Of a stretch of DNA of 64,000 nucleotides, positions 8,698-16,699 are shown one piece after another. The notes beneath the pieces are model-generated. The model saw only the letters and a program-made list of their open reading frames with translations. It did no database searches and had not been told where the DNA came from. Source of the stretch: DATGKG01 sp963851325 (GTDB lineage: Bacteria > Desulfobacterota > Binatia > Binatales > Binataceae); assembly GCA_963851325.1 (NCBI GenBank), contig CAWKOR010000001.1, positions 558,001 to 622,000 of the forward strand. The letters run 5' to 3'. Positions within the stretch are counted from its first letter, which is position 1; each line of letters begins with the position of its first letter. The position numbers were made by a program, and so were the translations under genes.

Positions 8698-11600
8698 ATT
8701 CGCCACCCTATATCGAGCTGCGCTCCCGTTCCGCATTCAGCTTCCTGGAAGGGGCCACCACGCCCGAAGACCTCGCCGATCGCGCGGCGGAACTTGGCTA
8801 TCCCGCGATCGCGATGGGCGATCGCGACGGCGTCTATGGCCATCCGCGGTTCTACCAGGCCGCCAAGAAGGCCGGCGTGAAGGCGATCATCGGCGCGGAC
8901 CTGACGCTGGAAGACGACAGCCGCCTCTACCTCCTGGTGCCCGACCGCGAGTGCTACAAGAATCTGTGCCGGATGTTGACCGCCTCGAAGTGCCGCCCTC
9001 TGAATTCCCCTCCCCCGCGTTCTCTCGCGGGGAAGGAAGAGCGGCGCGACTCTCGCTCTTTTTCTCGCGAGAGGCGTGTCGCTCAGGTGGGGGTACTGGC
9101 GGATGGCACCACCGCTCCGGTCTATCCGGCCAAGGGCGAAAGCCGCATCAGCTTCGATGATCTGGAGCGCTTCGGCGCCGGCCTGATTTGCCTCGCAGGC
9201 GGTGCGCGCAGTCCGATCTCGCGCGCGTTGATTCGAGGCGAGGATCCGTGCGCGCTCGCCGATCGTCTGCGTGGAATCTTCGGCGCCGGCAACCTGCTGA
9301 TCGATCTGCAGCGTCACCTCGATGCCGATGAGGAGCGCATGAATCGCAAGCTGCGCGCCTTCGCCGATGCCTCGAAGCTTCCGCTGCTGGCCACCAATGA
9401 TGTTTGCCATGCCGAGGCGGATCGCAAGTTGATGGATGTCCTCTCCTGCATCGGGCTCAAGAAGACCCTCGAGGAAGCGGGGCGCGCGCTATGGGTGAAT
9501 GCCGAGCGGCGCCTGAAATCGCCTGCCGAGATTGCCACGCTGTTCAAGGATCTGCCCAACGCGCTCGCAATGACCCGCGAGGTCGCCGATCGATGCGAGT
9601 TCACCCTCACCGAGCTCGGCTATCGATTCCCCGACTATCCGCTGCCGCCCGGCGAAACGCCCGACAGCTACTTGCGCGCGCTGACCTACGCAGGAGCGCG
9701 AGACAGATGGCGCACCATCGATGATCGCACGCGGCGTCAGCTTGAACACGAACTCGCGATCATCGCGAAGCTGCAGCTTGCCGGCTACTTCCTCATCGTA
9801 TGGGACATCGTGCAGTTCTGCCGCGAGAATCAGATCATGGCGCAGGGACGCGGCTCGGCGGCCAACAGCGCGGTCTGCTATGCGCTCGGCATCACCGCCA
9901 TCGATGCGGTCAAAATGGAGCTGCTGTTCGAGCGCTTTCTTTCCGAGGAGCGCGGCGAATGGCCCGACATCGATCTCGACCTGCCTAGCGGCGACCAGCG
10001 CGAGAAGGTCATCCAGTACGTCTATCGGCGCTACGGCGAACGCGGCTCCGCGATGACCGCGAACGTCATCACCTATCGCACCCGCAGCGCCGTGCGCGAG
10101 GTCGGCAAGGTGCTCGGCTTTCCGCCCGAACAGGTCGACAAGCTCGCGCGCCTCAATCAGGCCTACGAATTTCGCGACGACCACGACGATATCGTCGCGC
10201 TGCTGCGCAAGGGCGGCGTCGATGTCGCCGCGCCGCGCATCGCGATGATGATCGACCTGGTGCGGCGCATCCAGAGCATCCCACGCCATCTCGGGCAGCA
10301 TAGCGGTGGGATGGTGATCGCGGCAGGACCGCTCGACGAGATCGTGCCGCTGGAACCCGCCTCGATGCCAGGACGCGTGGTGGTGCAATGGGACAAGGAG
10401 GATTGCGCGGACCTCGGCATCATCAAGATCGATTTGCTCGGGCTCGGGATGCTCGCCGTTTTGGAGCAGGCGATCCCGATGATTCGCGCTCATGAAGACG
10501 TCGAGATCGACCTCGCGCATCTGCCCGCCGACGATCCCGAGGTCTACAGAATGTTACGTGCCGCCGACACCATCGGCGTGTTCCAGGTCGAGAGCCGCGC
10601 GCAGATGGCGACGCTGCCGCGCATGAAGCCGACCAGGTTCTACGACCTGGTGGTCGAGGTCGCGATCATTCGGCCCGGGCCGATCGTCGGCAACATGGTC
10701 AATCCATATTTGGAGCGGCGCAATGGGCGGCAGAAGGTGACCTATCCGCATCCGCTGCTGGAGCCGATTCTCAAGCGCACGCTTGGGGTTCCGCTTTTTC
10801 AGGAACAGGTGATTCGCGTCGCGATGACGGCGGCGGGGCTGACCGGCGGCGAGGCCGAAGAGGTGCGTCGCGCGATGGGCTTCAAGCGCTCGCAGGCGCG
10901 GATGGAGAAAATCGAAAAGCGCCTGCGCGAGGGCATGGCGCAAAAGGGCATCACCGGCGCGCCCGCCGAGGAAATCGTGCGGAGCATCACGTCGTTCGCG
11001 CTGTATGGTTTTCCCGAATCGCACTCCGCGAGCTTCGCGCTGATCGCGTATGCGTCGGCATATCTGAAGTGCTACCACCCGGCAGCATTTTTCGCCTCGA
11101 TGCTGAACTGCTATCCGATGGGCTTCTATCATCCCGCGACGCTGGTGAAAGACGCGCAGCGCCACGGCGTCGAGATTCTGCCGATCGACGTTGCGCGCTC
11201 CGATTGGCTCTGCACGTTAGACCTCACCCGGCGCAGTAGCGCCACCCTCTCCCTGAAGGGAGAGGGTCCAAGGAAAGAAGACGGCTTTTTGAGATGGCCA
11301 ACTTCGTCGCTCGATCCTGCTTTCTGTCATCCTGAGCGAAGCGAAGGACCTCCGCGAAGCGATTTGCCTGCTCTTCCCCCCTTCCCTCAAGGGAAGGGGC
11401 CGGGGGTTAGGTCCCTCCGCCTCGGGCTCAAATACGTGATGGGCCTGCGCGAGGAAGTCGGCCGCCGCATCGAGGCTGAACGCGCCCGCGCGCCGTTCGC
11501 CTCGCTCGCTGATTTCACCGCGCGCACCGCGCCCAATCGTCGCGAACTCGACGCGCTGGCCTACTCGGGCGCCTTCGCATGCTTCGGGCTCAGCCGGCGC

Positions 11601-12113
11601 GAGGCGCTATGGCAGGCGGCCGCGGTCGAGCGCGATCCGAAAAGCCTGCTCGCCGGTATCGAGCCGAAGCGCGGCACGACCTCGCCGCTGCCGGGCATGT
11701 CGCCGCTCGATGAGACGCGCGCCGACTACTCCACCATGGGACTTACCGCAGGGCCGCATCTGATGGCGCATCTGCGCGAGCGCCTTACCGCACGCGGGGT
11801 GTTATCGGCGGCCGAGGTGACCAACGTCGATAATGGCGCATGGGTTAAGACCGCCGGGCTGGTGATCGTGCGGCAGCGTCCGGGCACGGCAAAGGGATTT
11901 TTCTTCCTGACCCTGGAAGACGAGACCGGCATCAGCAATGCGATCGTGATGCCCGACCTGTTTCAGCGGCACCGCGTCCTACTTCGTGGCGCTGCGATCC
12001 TTCAAGTTGAAGGCATCATGCAAAAACGCGACGGCGTGATGCTCATCAAAGGGCAGCGCTTCGAGGAGCTGAAGCTGAGCGGCCCGCTGCCCCCTTCGCA
12101 CGATTTCCACTGA
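8694..12113 (+). CDS. dnaE2: DnaE2 (ImuC) error-prone DNA polymerase III alpha, with in-frame repeat insertions
   Basis: A 1139-residue C-family polymerase, somewhat longer than typical DnaE2. The PHP domain opens at YIELRSRSAFSFLEGATT. The catalytic core contains AQGRGSAANS and PDIDLDL at residues 424-430 with the paired Asp residues, then YRTRSAVREVGK. Helix-hairpin-helix and OB-fold regions follow near the C-terminus (KGFFFLTLEDETGISNAIV). Two stretches do not belong to the family: about residues 103-133 and 842-908, both translated REP-like repeats. Without them the length is about 1040, normal for DnaE2. It is the catalytic partner of ImuA/ImuB. Start ATG at 8694 overlaps acvB. Confidence 0.93.
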   Translation: MNSPPYIELRSRSAFSFLEGATTPEDLADRAAELGYPAIAMGDRDGVYGHPRFYQAAKKAGVKAIIGADLTLEDDSRLYLLVPDRECYKNLCRMLTASKCRPLNSPPPRSLAGKEERRDSRSFSRERRVAQVGVLADGTTAPVYPAKGESRISFDDLERFGAGLICLAGGARSPISRALIRGEDPCALADRLRGIFGAGNLLIDLQRHLDADEERMNRKLRAFADASKLPLLATNDVCHAEADRKLMDVLSCIGLKKTLEEAGRALWVNAERRLKSPAEIATLFKDLPNALAMTREVADRCEFTLTELGYRFPDYPLPPGETPDSYLRALTYAGARDRWRTIDDRTRRQLEHELAIIAKLQLAGYFLIVWDIVQFCRENQIMAQGRGSAANSAVCYALGITAIDAVKMELLFERFLSEERGEWPDIDLDLPSGDQREKVIQYVYRRYGERGSAMTANVITYRTRSAVREVGKVLGFPPEQVDKLARLNQAYEFRDDHDDIVALLRKGGVDVAAPRIAMMIDLVRRIQSIPRHLGQHSGGMVIAAGPLDEIVPLEPASMPGRVVVQWDKEDCADLGIIKIDLLGLGMLAVLEQAIPMIRAHEDVEIDLAHLPADDPEVYRMLRAADTIGVFQVESRAQMATLPRMKPTRFYDLVVEVAIIRPGPIVGNMVNPYLERRNGRQKVTYPHPLLEPILKRTLGVPLFQEQVIRVAMTAAGLTGGEAEEVRRAMGFKRSQARMEKIEKRLREGMAQKGITGAPAEEIVRSITSFALYGFPESHSASFALIAYASAYLKCYHPAAFFASMLNCYPMGFYHPATLVKDAQRHGVEILPIDVARSDWLCTLDLTRRSSATLSLKGEGPRKEDGFLRWPTSSLDPAFCHPERSEGPPRSDLPALPPFPQGKGPGVRSLRLGLKYVMGLREEVGRRIEAERARAPFASLADFTARTAPNRRELDALAYSGAFACFGLSRREALWQAAAVERDPKSLLAGIEPKRGTTSPLPGMSPLDETRADYSTMGLTAGPHLMAHLRERLTARGVLSAAEVTNVDNGAWVKTAGLVIVRQRPGTAKGFFFLTLEDETGISNAIVMPDLFQRHRVLLRGAAILQVEGIMQKRDGVMLIKGQRFEELKLSGPLPPSHDFH
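9001..9093 (+). repeat. Palindromic element inserted in the dnaE2 PHP domain
   Basis: The segment begins CCCCTCCCCC (9007-9016) and ends GGTGGGGG (9086-9093), roughly inverted ends, with inner palindromes CCCGCG/CGCGGG and CTCTCG/CGCGAGAG. It is translated as an Arg/Ser-rich stretch (about residues 103-133) with no counterpart in DnaE2 proteins as I know them, while family sequence resumes on both sides. It keeps the frame. Confidence 0.65.
11218..11416 (+). repeat. Composite REP/MITE-like insertion in dnaE2
   Basis: About 199 bp splits the family sequence between SDWLCTL and RLGLKYVMGLREE. It starts with the 47-bp block shared with imuA (11220-11266), continues with CATCCTGAGCGAAGCGAAGG (the element often seen translated as HPERSEG) and ends AAGGGAAGGGGCCGGGGGTT. 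The ends are inverted: GACCTCACCCGGC at the left and GCCGGGGGTTAGGTC at the right. The frame stays open through about 66 codons. Confidence 0.85.
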
Positions 12114-12119
12114 CGCGAT

Positions 12120-13277
12120 TTACAACGCCTGATACACCGCGGTTTCGAAGGCTTCGAAGGCCCGGAACGCCTTCTCATCATAGAAAGGCAGGATCTGGGT
12201 GGCGAAAACGCCGGTAACTTTTCGCGCCGGATCGATCCAGTAATACGAATTGGCGAGACCCGCCCATGCGAGGCTTCCCGCAGCGCGGCCAGTCGCCATC
12301 GGCTCGGGATTGATCATGAAGCTCAAACCCCACTTCATGCCTTCCACGAAATCGACATCGTTGGTTGCGGTGACGACGGCGGTCTTCATCGAACTACAGC
12401 TTACGTTCCCCATCGCGTTGCGCGACATCGTTGCCACGGTCTCCGGCCGCAGCACCTGGACGCCATTGAAAGTGCCGCCATGCAAAATCATCTGGGCGAA
12501 TTTGAGGTAGTCGCCGGCGGTCGAATACAATCCGCCACCACCCATGTGGAATTCAGCATCCTGGGGAATCTCGATGTCGGTCGCGATCAGCCCATCGGGC
12601 GTACGCGCGTGGATAGTCGCGAGGCGTCGCCGTTGCGCATCGCCGATCCGGAAGGCAGTGTCGGTCATGCCCAACGGCCCGAGCAGATTCTCTTGCATAT
12701 ACTTTTCGAGGGTCTGTCCGGAAGCCGCTTCGACTGCTTTACCCGCCCAATCAATCGAAATGCCGTATTCCCATTTTTCGCCGGGATCGGCGATCAGCGG
12801 CAGCGACAGCGAAGCGTTCTTGCACGAGATGATGCCGGGCGTGCCGGTCACCTCCAGGTAGCGAACGATATCGCTGTTCCACATGTCGTATGAGAAGCCG
12901 GCGGTATGCGTCAGCAGATGGCGCAACGTGATCGCCCGCTTCGGCTGACGCATTCGCGGTTTGCCATCGGAGGTAAAACCTTCCAGCACTTGAACCCGGC
13001 CCAGCTCCGGCAATATCGGCGCGAGGTCAGCATCGAGCGACAGCTTGCCGCGCTCCACCAGCTGCATCGCGCACGCGCCGGTAACCGCCTTGGTCATCGA
13101 CGCGATCCACAGGACCGTATCGGCAGTCATTGGAACGCCGGTGGTCAGGTTTCGCTTGCCGAAGGCGCCCTCGAAGATGACGCCATCGGCATTCGCAGCC
13201 GCGGCAACCACTCCGGGCACATCGCCCGAGCTCGCAGCGCGTCTGAGACCCTCCGCAATCTTGCTTGTGTCGATCAT
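12120..13277 (-). CDS. Serine hydrolase, class C beta-lactamase/esterase EstB family
   Basis: A 385-residue protein of the beta-lactamase-related serine hydrolase family. The nucleophile motif is SMTK at residues 60-63 (S-x-x-K) in LWIASMTKAVTG; RHLLTHTAGFSYD and YGISIDWAGKAVEAASGQ give the following helix and the general-base Tyr region; GGGGLYSTAGDYLKF and AWAGLANSYYWIDP lie in the C-terminal sheet where the third motif is expected. There is no signal peptide, so an intracellular esterase is more likely than a beta-lactamase. It converges on dnaE2 with a 6-bp gap. The SDR gene lies upstream on the same strand, 26 bp away, suggesting cotranscription. Confidence 0.85.
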   Translation of the reverse strand: MIDTSKIAEGLRRAASSGDVPGVVAAAANADGVIFEGAFGKRNLTTGVPMTADTVLWIASMTKAVTGACAMQLVERGKLSLDADLAPILPELGRVQVLEGFTSDGKPRMRQPKRAITLRHLLTHTAGFSYDMWNSDIVRYLEVTGTPGIISCKNASLSLPLIADPGEKWEYGISIDWAGKAVEAASGQTLEKYMQENLLGPLGMTDTAFRIGDAQRRRLATIHARTPDGLIATDIEIPQDAEFHMGGGGLYSTAGDYLKFAQMILHGGTFNGVQVLRPETVATMSRNAMGNVSCSSMKTAVVTATNDVDFVEGMKWGLSFMINPEPMATGRAAGSLAWAGLANSYYWIDPARKVTGVFATQILPFYDEKAFRAFEAFETAVYQAL

Positions 13278-13303
13278 GATCCCCCTCGCACGATTTCGAT
13301 CAA

Positions 13304-14071
13304 CTACCGCGGCGGCATGCGCAGCGCGCCGTCAAGCCGAATGGTCTCGCCATTGAGCATCCCGTTCTCGACGATGTGCCGCGCGAGCGCCGCATACTCG
13401 GCCGGCCGCCCCAGCCGCGACGGAAACGGAATCTGCGCTTCGAGCGCCTTGCGCGCCGGGTCGGGCAAGCCTGCCAGCATCGGCGTTTCGAAGGTTCCCG
13501 GCGCGATGGTGCACACACGGATACCGACGTTGGCGAGGTCGCGCGCGATCGGCAGCGTCATGCCGACCACACCGCCCTTCGAGGCCGAATATGCGGCCTG
13601 GCCGATCTGGCCATCGAAGGCCGCGACCGAGGCGGTATTGATGATGACGCCGCGCTCGCCGTCGGCATTCGGCTGATTCTTCGACATTTGCGCGGCGGCC
13701 AACCGAATGGCGTTAAATGTGCCAATCAGATTGATCTGGATAACCTTGGTGAACATGTCGAGGGAATGGGGTCCATCCTTGGTGACAGTGCGTTGCGCGC
13801 GCCCGATGCCGGCGCAATTCACCAGCACATGCACGCCGCCGAACTTCGCGACGGTTTTCGCGACCGCCTCTTTCACCTGATCGTCCGAGACCACATCGGC
13901 AGTCACGAAAAGCGCCTTGTCGCCGAGCGATTCCGCAACCTTAGCGCCCGGCGACGCCGCCAGATCGATAATCGCAACCCGGGCGCCCGCGCCCGCAAAC
14001 TCGCGAATCGTGGCCTCGCCAAGTCCGGAACCTCCGCCAGTGACAATCGCGACCGTATCTTTCAGGTTCAT
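13304..14071 (-). CDS. SDR, 3-hydroxyacyl-CoA dehydrogenase type 2-like
   Basis: A 255-residue classical SDR. TGGGSGLG at residues 11-18 is the NAD(P)-binding loop; the acidic IIDLAAS at the end of strand 2 favours NAD; NCAGIG is the strand-4 motif; and YSASK carries the catalytic Tyr and Lys. The overall pattern (ADVVSDDQV, QINLIGTFNAIRLAA, TIAPGTFETPML, ETIRLDGALRMPPR at the end) resembles HSD17B10/type II 3-hydroxyacyl-CoA dehydrogenases. The ATG at 14071 is chosen over a longer frame because it places the glycine motif at the normal position. A neighbouring carboxyltransferase runs divergently from 14192. Confidence 0.85.
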   Translation of the reverse strand: MNLKDTVAIVTGGGSGLGEATIREFAGAGARVAIIDLAASPGAKVAESLGDKALFVTADVVSDDQVKEAVAKTVAKFGGVHVLVNCAGIGRAQRTVTKDGPHSLDMFTKVIQINLIGTFNAIRLAAAQMSKNQPNADGERGVIINTASVAAFDGQIGQAAYSASKGGVVGMTLPIARDLANVGIRVCTIAPGTFETPMLAGLPDPARKALEAQIPFPSRLGRPAEYAALARHIVENGMLNGETIRLDGALRMPPR

Positions 14072-14191
14072 GGTGTTCCCTCGATGCTGAAATCCTTTCG
14101 CGGCGATGACGATAGGTCCGCCTTGCCGCCGATGCAAGCGAGCGCGCGAGGCTCCCGCATCGCCCTGATTTGCGTTAGAGATGATGCGGTC

Positions 14192-15784
14192 ATGGCAGTG
14201 AAGAATCCCATCAGCGACGAGGCCGGCGATTTGGATCTCATTCGCCCCGACCTCGAAGAGGTTCACGATCGCCACGCGGTCACCCTCGATGCCGCGCGTC
14301 CCGAAGCGGTGGCGCGACGCCGGAAGACTCATCAGCGCACTGCGCGCGAGAATATCGAAGCGGTGTGCGATGCAGGCAGCTTCGTGGAATACGGGCCGCT
14401 GGTGATCGCCGCACAGCGCCGCCGCCGCACCGTTGAGGACCTTATCAAGAACACTCCCGCCGATGGGATGGTGGTCGGCCTTGGCAGCGTGAACGGTGAG
14501 CGGTTCCCGCCGGAAAAATCGCGCTGCGCCCTTATGGCATATGACTTCACGGTATTGGCCGGGACCCAGGGCCATCAGAACCATCGCAAGACCGACCGCA
14601 TGATCCAGATCGCCAATGACCTGCGCTTGCCGCTAGTGCTATTCGCGGAAGGTGGCGGCGGACGTCCCGGCGATACCGATGGCGGCTTCAGTTCCAGGAC
14701 CTTTTACGATTTCCCGCGCTTGAGCGGATTGGTGCCGCTGGTAGGGATCACCTCGGGCCGCTGCTATGCCGGTAATGCTTCGCTGCTGGGATGTTGCGAT
14801 GTCGTCATCGCCACTAAGGGATCGAACATCGGGATGGGCGGTCCCGCGATGATCGAGGGCGGCGGGTTGGGGATCTTCCGGCCCGAGGAGATCGGTCCGC
14901 TCGAAGTGCACATGCGCAACGGCGTGGTCGACGTCGCGGTCGAGGACGAAACCGAAGCGGCCGTGGTGGCGAAGAAATATCTCTCCTACTTTCAGGGACC
15001 GCTCGCCGAATGGAGTTGCCCCGATCAGCGCCTGCTGCGCGGGATCATCCCCGAGAATCGCTTGCGGGTGTATGACATCCGCTCGGTGATTCACACCATG
15101 GCAGATACCGATTCGGTGCTCGAGCTGCGCCCGCAATTTGGCGATGGCATGATCACCGCATTGATCCGCATCGAGGGGCATGCGTTCGGGATCGTCGCGA
15201 ACAACCCGATGCATCTGGCGGGCGCCATCGACAGCGACGGCTCCGACAAAGGTGCACGCTTTATCAAGTTGTGCGACGCGTTCGACATCCCGCTGATATA
15301 CCTGTGCGACACGCCGGGCATCATGGTCGGCCCCGAGATCGAAAAGACCGCGCTGGTGCGCCATTCGTCGCGCTTGTTCGTCACCGCGGCCAACGCGACG
15401 GTGCCCTTCTTCACGATCGTTCTGCGCAAGGCGTATGGACTCGGCGGCATCGCGATGGCAGCCGGCGCCTACGATGCCGCGGTATTCACCGTCGCATGGC
15501 CGACCGGCGAATTCGGTCCGATGGGACTGGAGGGCGCGGTGAAACTGGGCTATCGCAACGAGCTGGCCGCGATCAGCGATCCGGCTGAGCGCAAGACGCG
15601 CTTCGATGAGATGGTGGCTTCGATGTATCAACGCGGGAAGGCACTCAACAACGCGTCGCATTTCAGCATCGACGATGTGATCGATCCTGCCCGGACGCGC
15701 GCCTATATCGCAGCCGGTTTTCGCTCGACACCGAAACCGCCTCCGCGCACCGGCAAGAAGCATTCGTATATCGATACGTGGTAG
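14192..15784 (+). CDS. Acyl-CoA carboxylase, carboxyltransferase (beta-type) subunit
   Basis: A 530-residue protein with both halves of the biotin-dependent carboxyltransferase fold. The N-terminal crotonase-like half contains GTQGHQNHRKTDRM and FAEGGGGRPG; the C-terminal half contains LCDTPGIMVGPEIEK, KAYGLGGIAMAAG and WPTGEFGPMGLEGAVKLG. These proteins move CO2 from carboxybiotin to an acyl-CoA such as propionyl- or longer acyl-CoA; the acyl group cannot be inferred. The start at 14192 (MAVKNPISDEAGD) fits family length; the frame is open well upstream but there it only overlaps the divergent SDR. No biotin carboxylase or carrier gene is in the window. Confidence 0.88.
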   Translation: MAVKNPISDEAGDLDLIRPDLEEVHDRHAVTLDAARPEAVARRRKTHQRTARENIEAVCDAGSFVEYGPLVIAAQRRRRTVEDLIKNTPADGMVVGLGSVNGERFPPEKSRCALMAYDFTVLAGTQGHQNHRKTDRMIQIANDLRLPLVLFAEGGGGRPGDTDGGFSSRTFYDFPRLSGLVPLVGITSGRCYAGNASLLGCCDVVIATKGSNIGMGGPAMIEGGGLGIFRPEEIGPLEVHMRNGVVDVAVEDETEAAVVAKKYLSYFQGPLAEWSCPDQRLLRGIIPENRLRVYDIRSVIHTMADTDSVLELRPQFGDGMITALIRIEGHAFGIVANNPMHLAGAIDSDGSDKGARFIKLCDAFDIPLIYLCDTPGIMVGPEIEKTALVRHSSRLFVTAANATVPFFTIVLRKAYGLGGIAMAAGAYDAAVFTVAWPTGEFGPMGLEGAVKLGYRNELAAISDPAERKTRFDEMVASMYQRGKALNNASHFSIDDVIDPARTRAYIAAGFRSTPKPPPRTGKKHSYIDTW

Positions 15785-15796
15785 TGGCTTCGCCTA

Positions 15797-15806
15797 ACCG
15801 ATCGGT
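15797..15806. promoter_or_regulatory. Palindrome ACCGATCGGT, candidate TetR-type operator
   Basis: A perfect 10-bp palindrome lies 86 bp upstream of the alpha/beta hydrolase start at 15892, in the only gap before the hydrolase-LLM-SDR genes. The same sequence, extended to 12 bp, recurs at 25696-25707 upstream of the second LLM oxidoreductase. Sites of this form are typical of TetR-family regulators. No TetR gene is adjacent to either. Confidence 0.45.
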
Positions 15807-15891
15807 ATGTTGCAAGGCGTGACTTTTCGTTTGATCATTCGGGGCACATCGTGGGAATAATCCTCCTAAGCGACTCTCAGGGGAGAATGAT

Positions 15892-16677
15892 GTGATCAAA
15901 TCCACCGAGGAAAAACTCAACGTCGCGGGTGCGGAACTGGTGATGGTGAAGGCGGGCTCCGGCAAGCCGCTGCTCATCCTCCACGACGAGCTCGGATACC
16001 CGGGTTGGATGGCCTGGAACGAGACTCTCGCTCATGAGCGAACACTGTTGATTCCGTTGCAGCCCGCCTATGGCAAAACTCCAAAAATCGAATGGATCAG
16101 AACCTATCGCGACCTTGCGGGTTTCTATTCGCAGGTGCTTCGCGAAATGAAGCTCGATCCGATCGATGTCATCGGTTTCTCAGCCGGCGGATTCATCGCA
16201 GCAGAAATGGCTGCCGCCGACCCGCACATCTTTTCCAGGATGGTGCTGGTTGCGCCGATGGGCATCCGGCCCGCGGAAGGCGAGATCTTCGATATCTTTC
16301 CAATCACCATCCGAACCCATCTGCGCGCCACCGTGGCCGATCCCTTCAAGACCCCGGAGTTCGCCAAGCTCTACGGCGGCGAGATGACGCCCGAGCAGTT
16401 CGAAGCGTTCGAGGACGCGCGCGCCGAGGCGGCGCGAATCGGATGGGAACCGTACATGCACAATCCCAGCCTTCCACATCTGCTGCGCGGCGCCAAAACG
16501 CCGACGCTGCTGGTCTGGGGCACCGCCGATAAGGTCGTACCGCGCGCCTGCATCGAGGCTTACAAAAAGGCGATACCCGATGCGCGGATCGCCACGATCA
16601 GCGACGTCGGTCATCGGCCTGAGATCGAAAATTCGGCGGAATTCGAAAGCGTCGTAACCAAATTTCTGGCTGCATAG
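15892..16677 (+). CDS. Alpha/beta hydrolase
   Basis: A 261-residue alpha/beta-fold hydrolase. The nucleophile elbow GFSAGG is at residues 95-100 (Ser97), the acid is in LVWGTADKVVP and the His is in DVGHRPEIE, so the triad is complete. There is no signal peptide. The start is a GTG at 15892 preceded by GGGGAG; the nearby ATGs are out of frame. The LLM oxidoreductase starts 22 bp after the stop and an SDR follows, so the three probably form one transcript acting on a common hydrophobic or ester substrate; that pathway is an inference. Confidence 0.85.
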   Translation: MIKSTEEKLNVAGAELVMVKAGSGKPLLILHDELGYPGWMAWNETLAHERTLLIPLQPAYGKTPKIEWIRTYRDLAGFYSQVLREMKLDPIDVIGFSAGGFIAAEMAAADPHIFSRMVLVAPMGIRPAEGEIFDIFPITIRTHLRATVADPFKTPEFAKLYGGEMTPEQFEAFEDARAEAARIGWEPYMHNPSLPHLLRGAKTPTLLVWGTADKVVPRACIEAYKKAIPDARIATISDVGHRPEIENSAEFESVVTKFLAA

Positions 16678-16699
16678 CGACACGCAGGAGCGGTCTCAT

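Noticed and set aside
13376..14191. N-terminal extension of the carboxyltransferase frame
   Set aside because: It overlaps the divergent SDR fully and has no domain; family length fits the start at 14192.
14639..15763. A 374-codon open frame antisense to the carboxyltransferase
   Set aside because: It is His/Arg/Asp-rich shadow coding with no domain.
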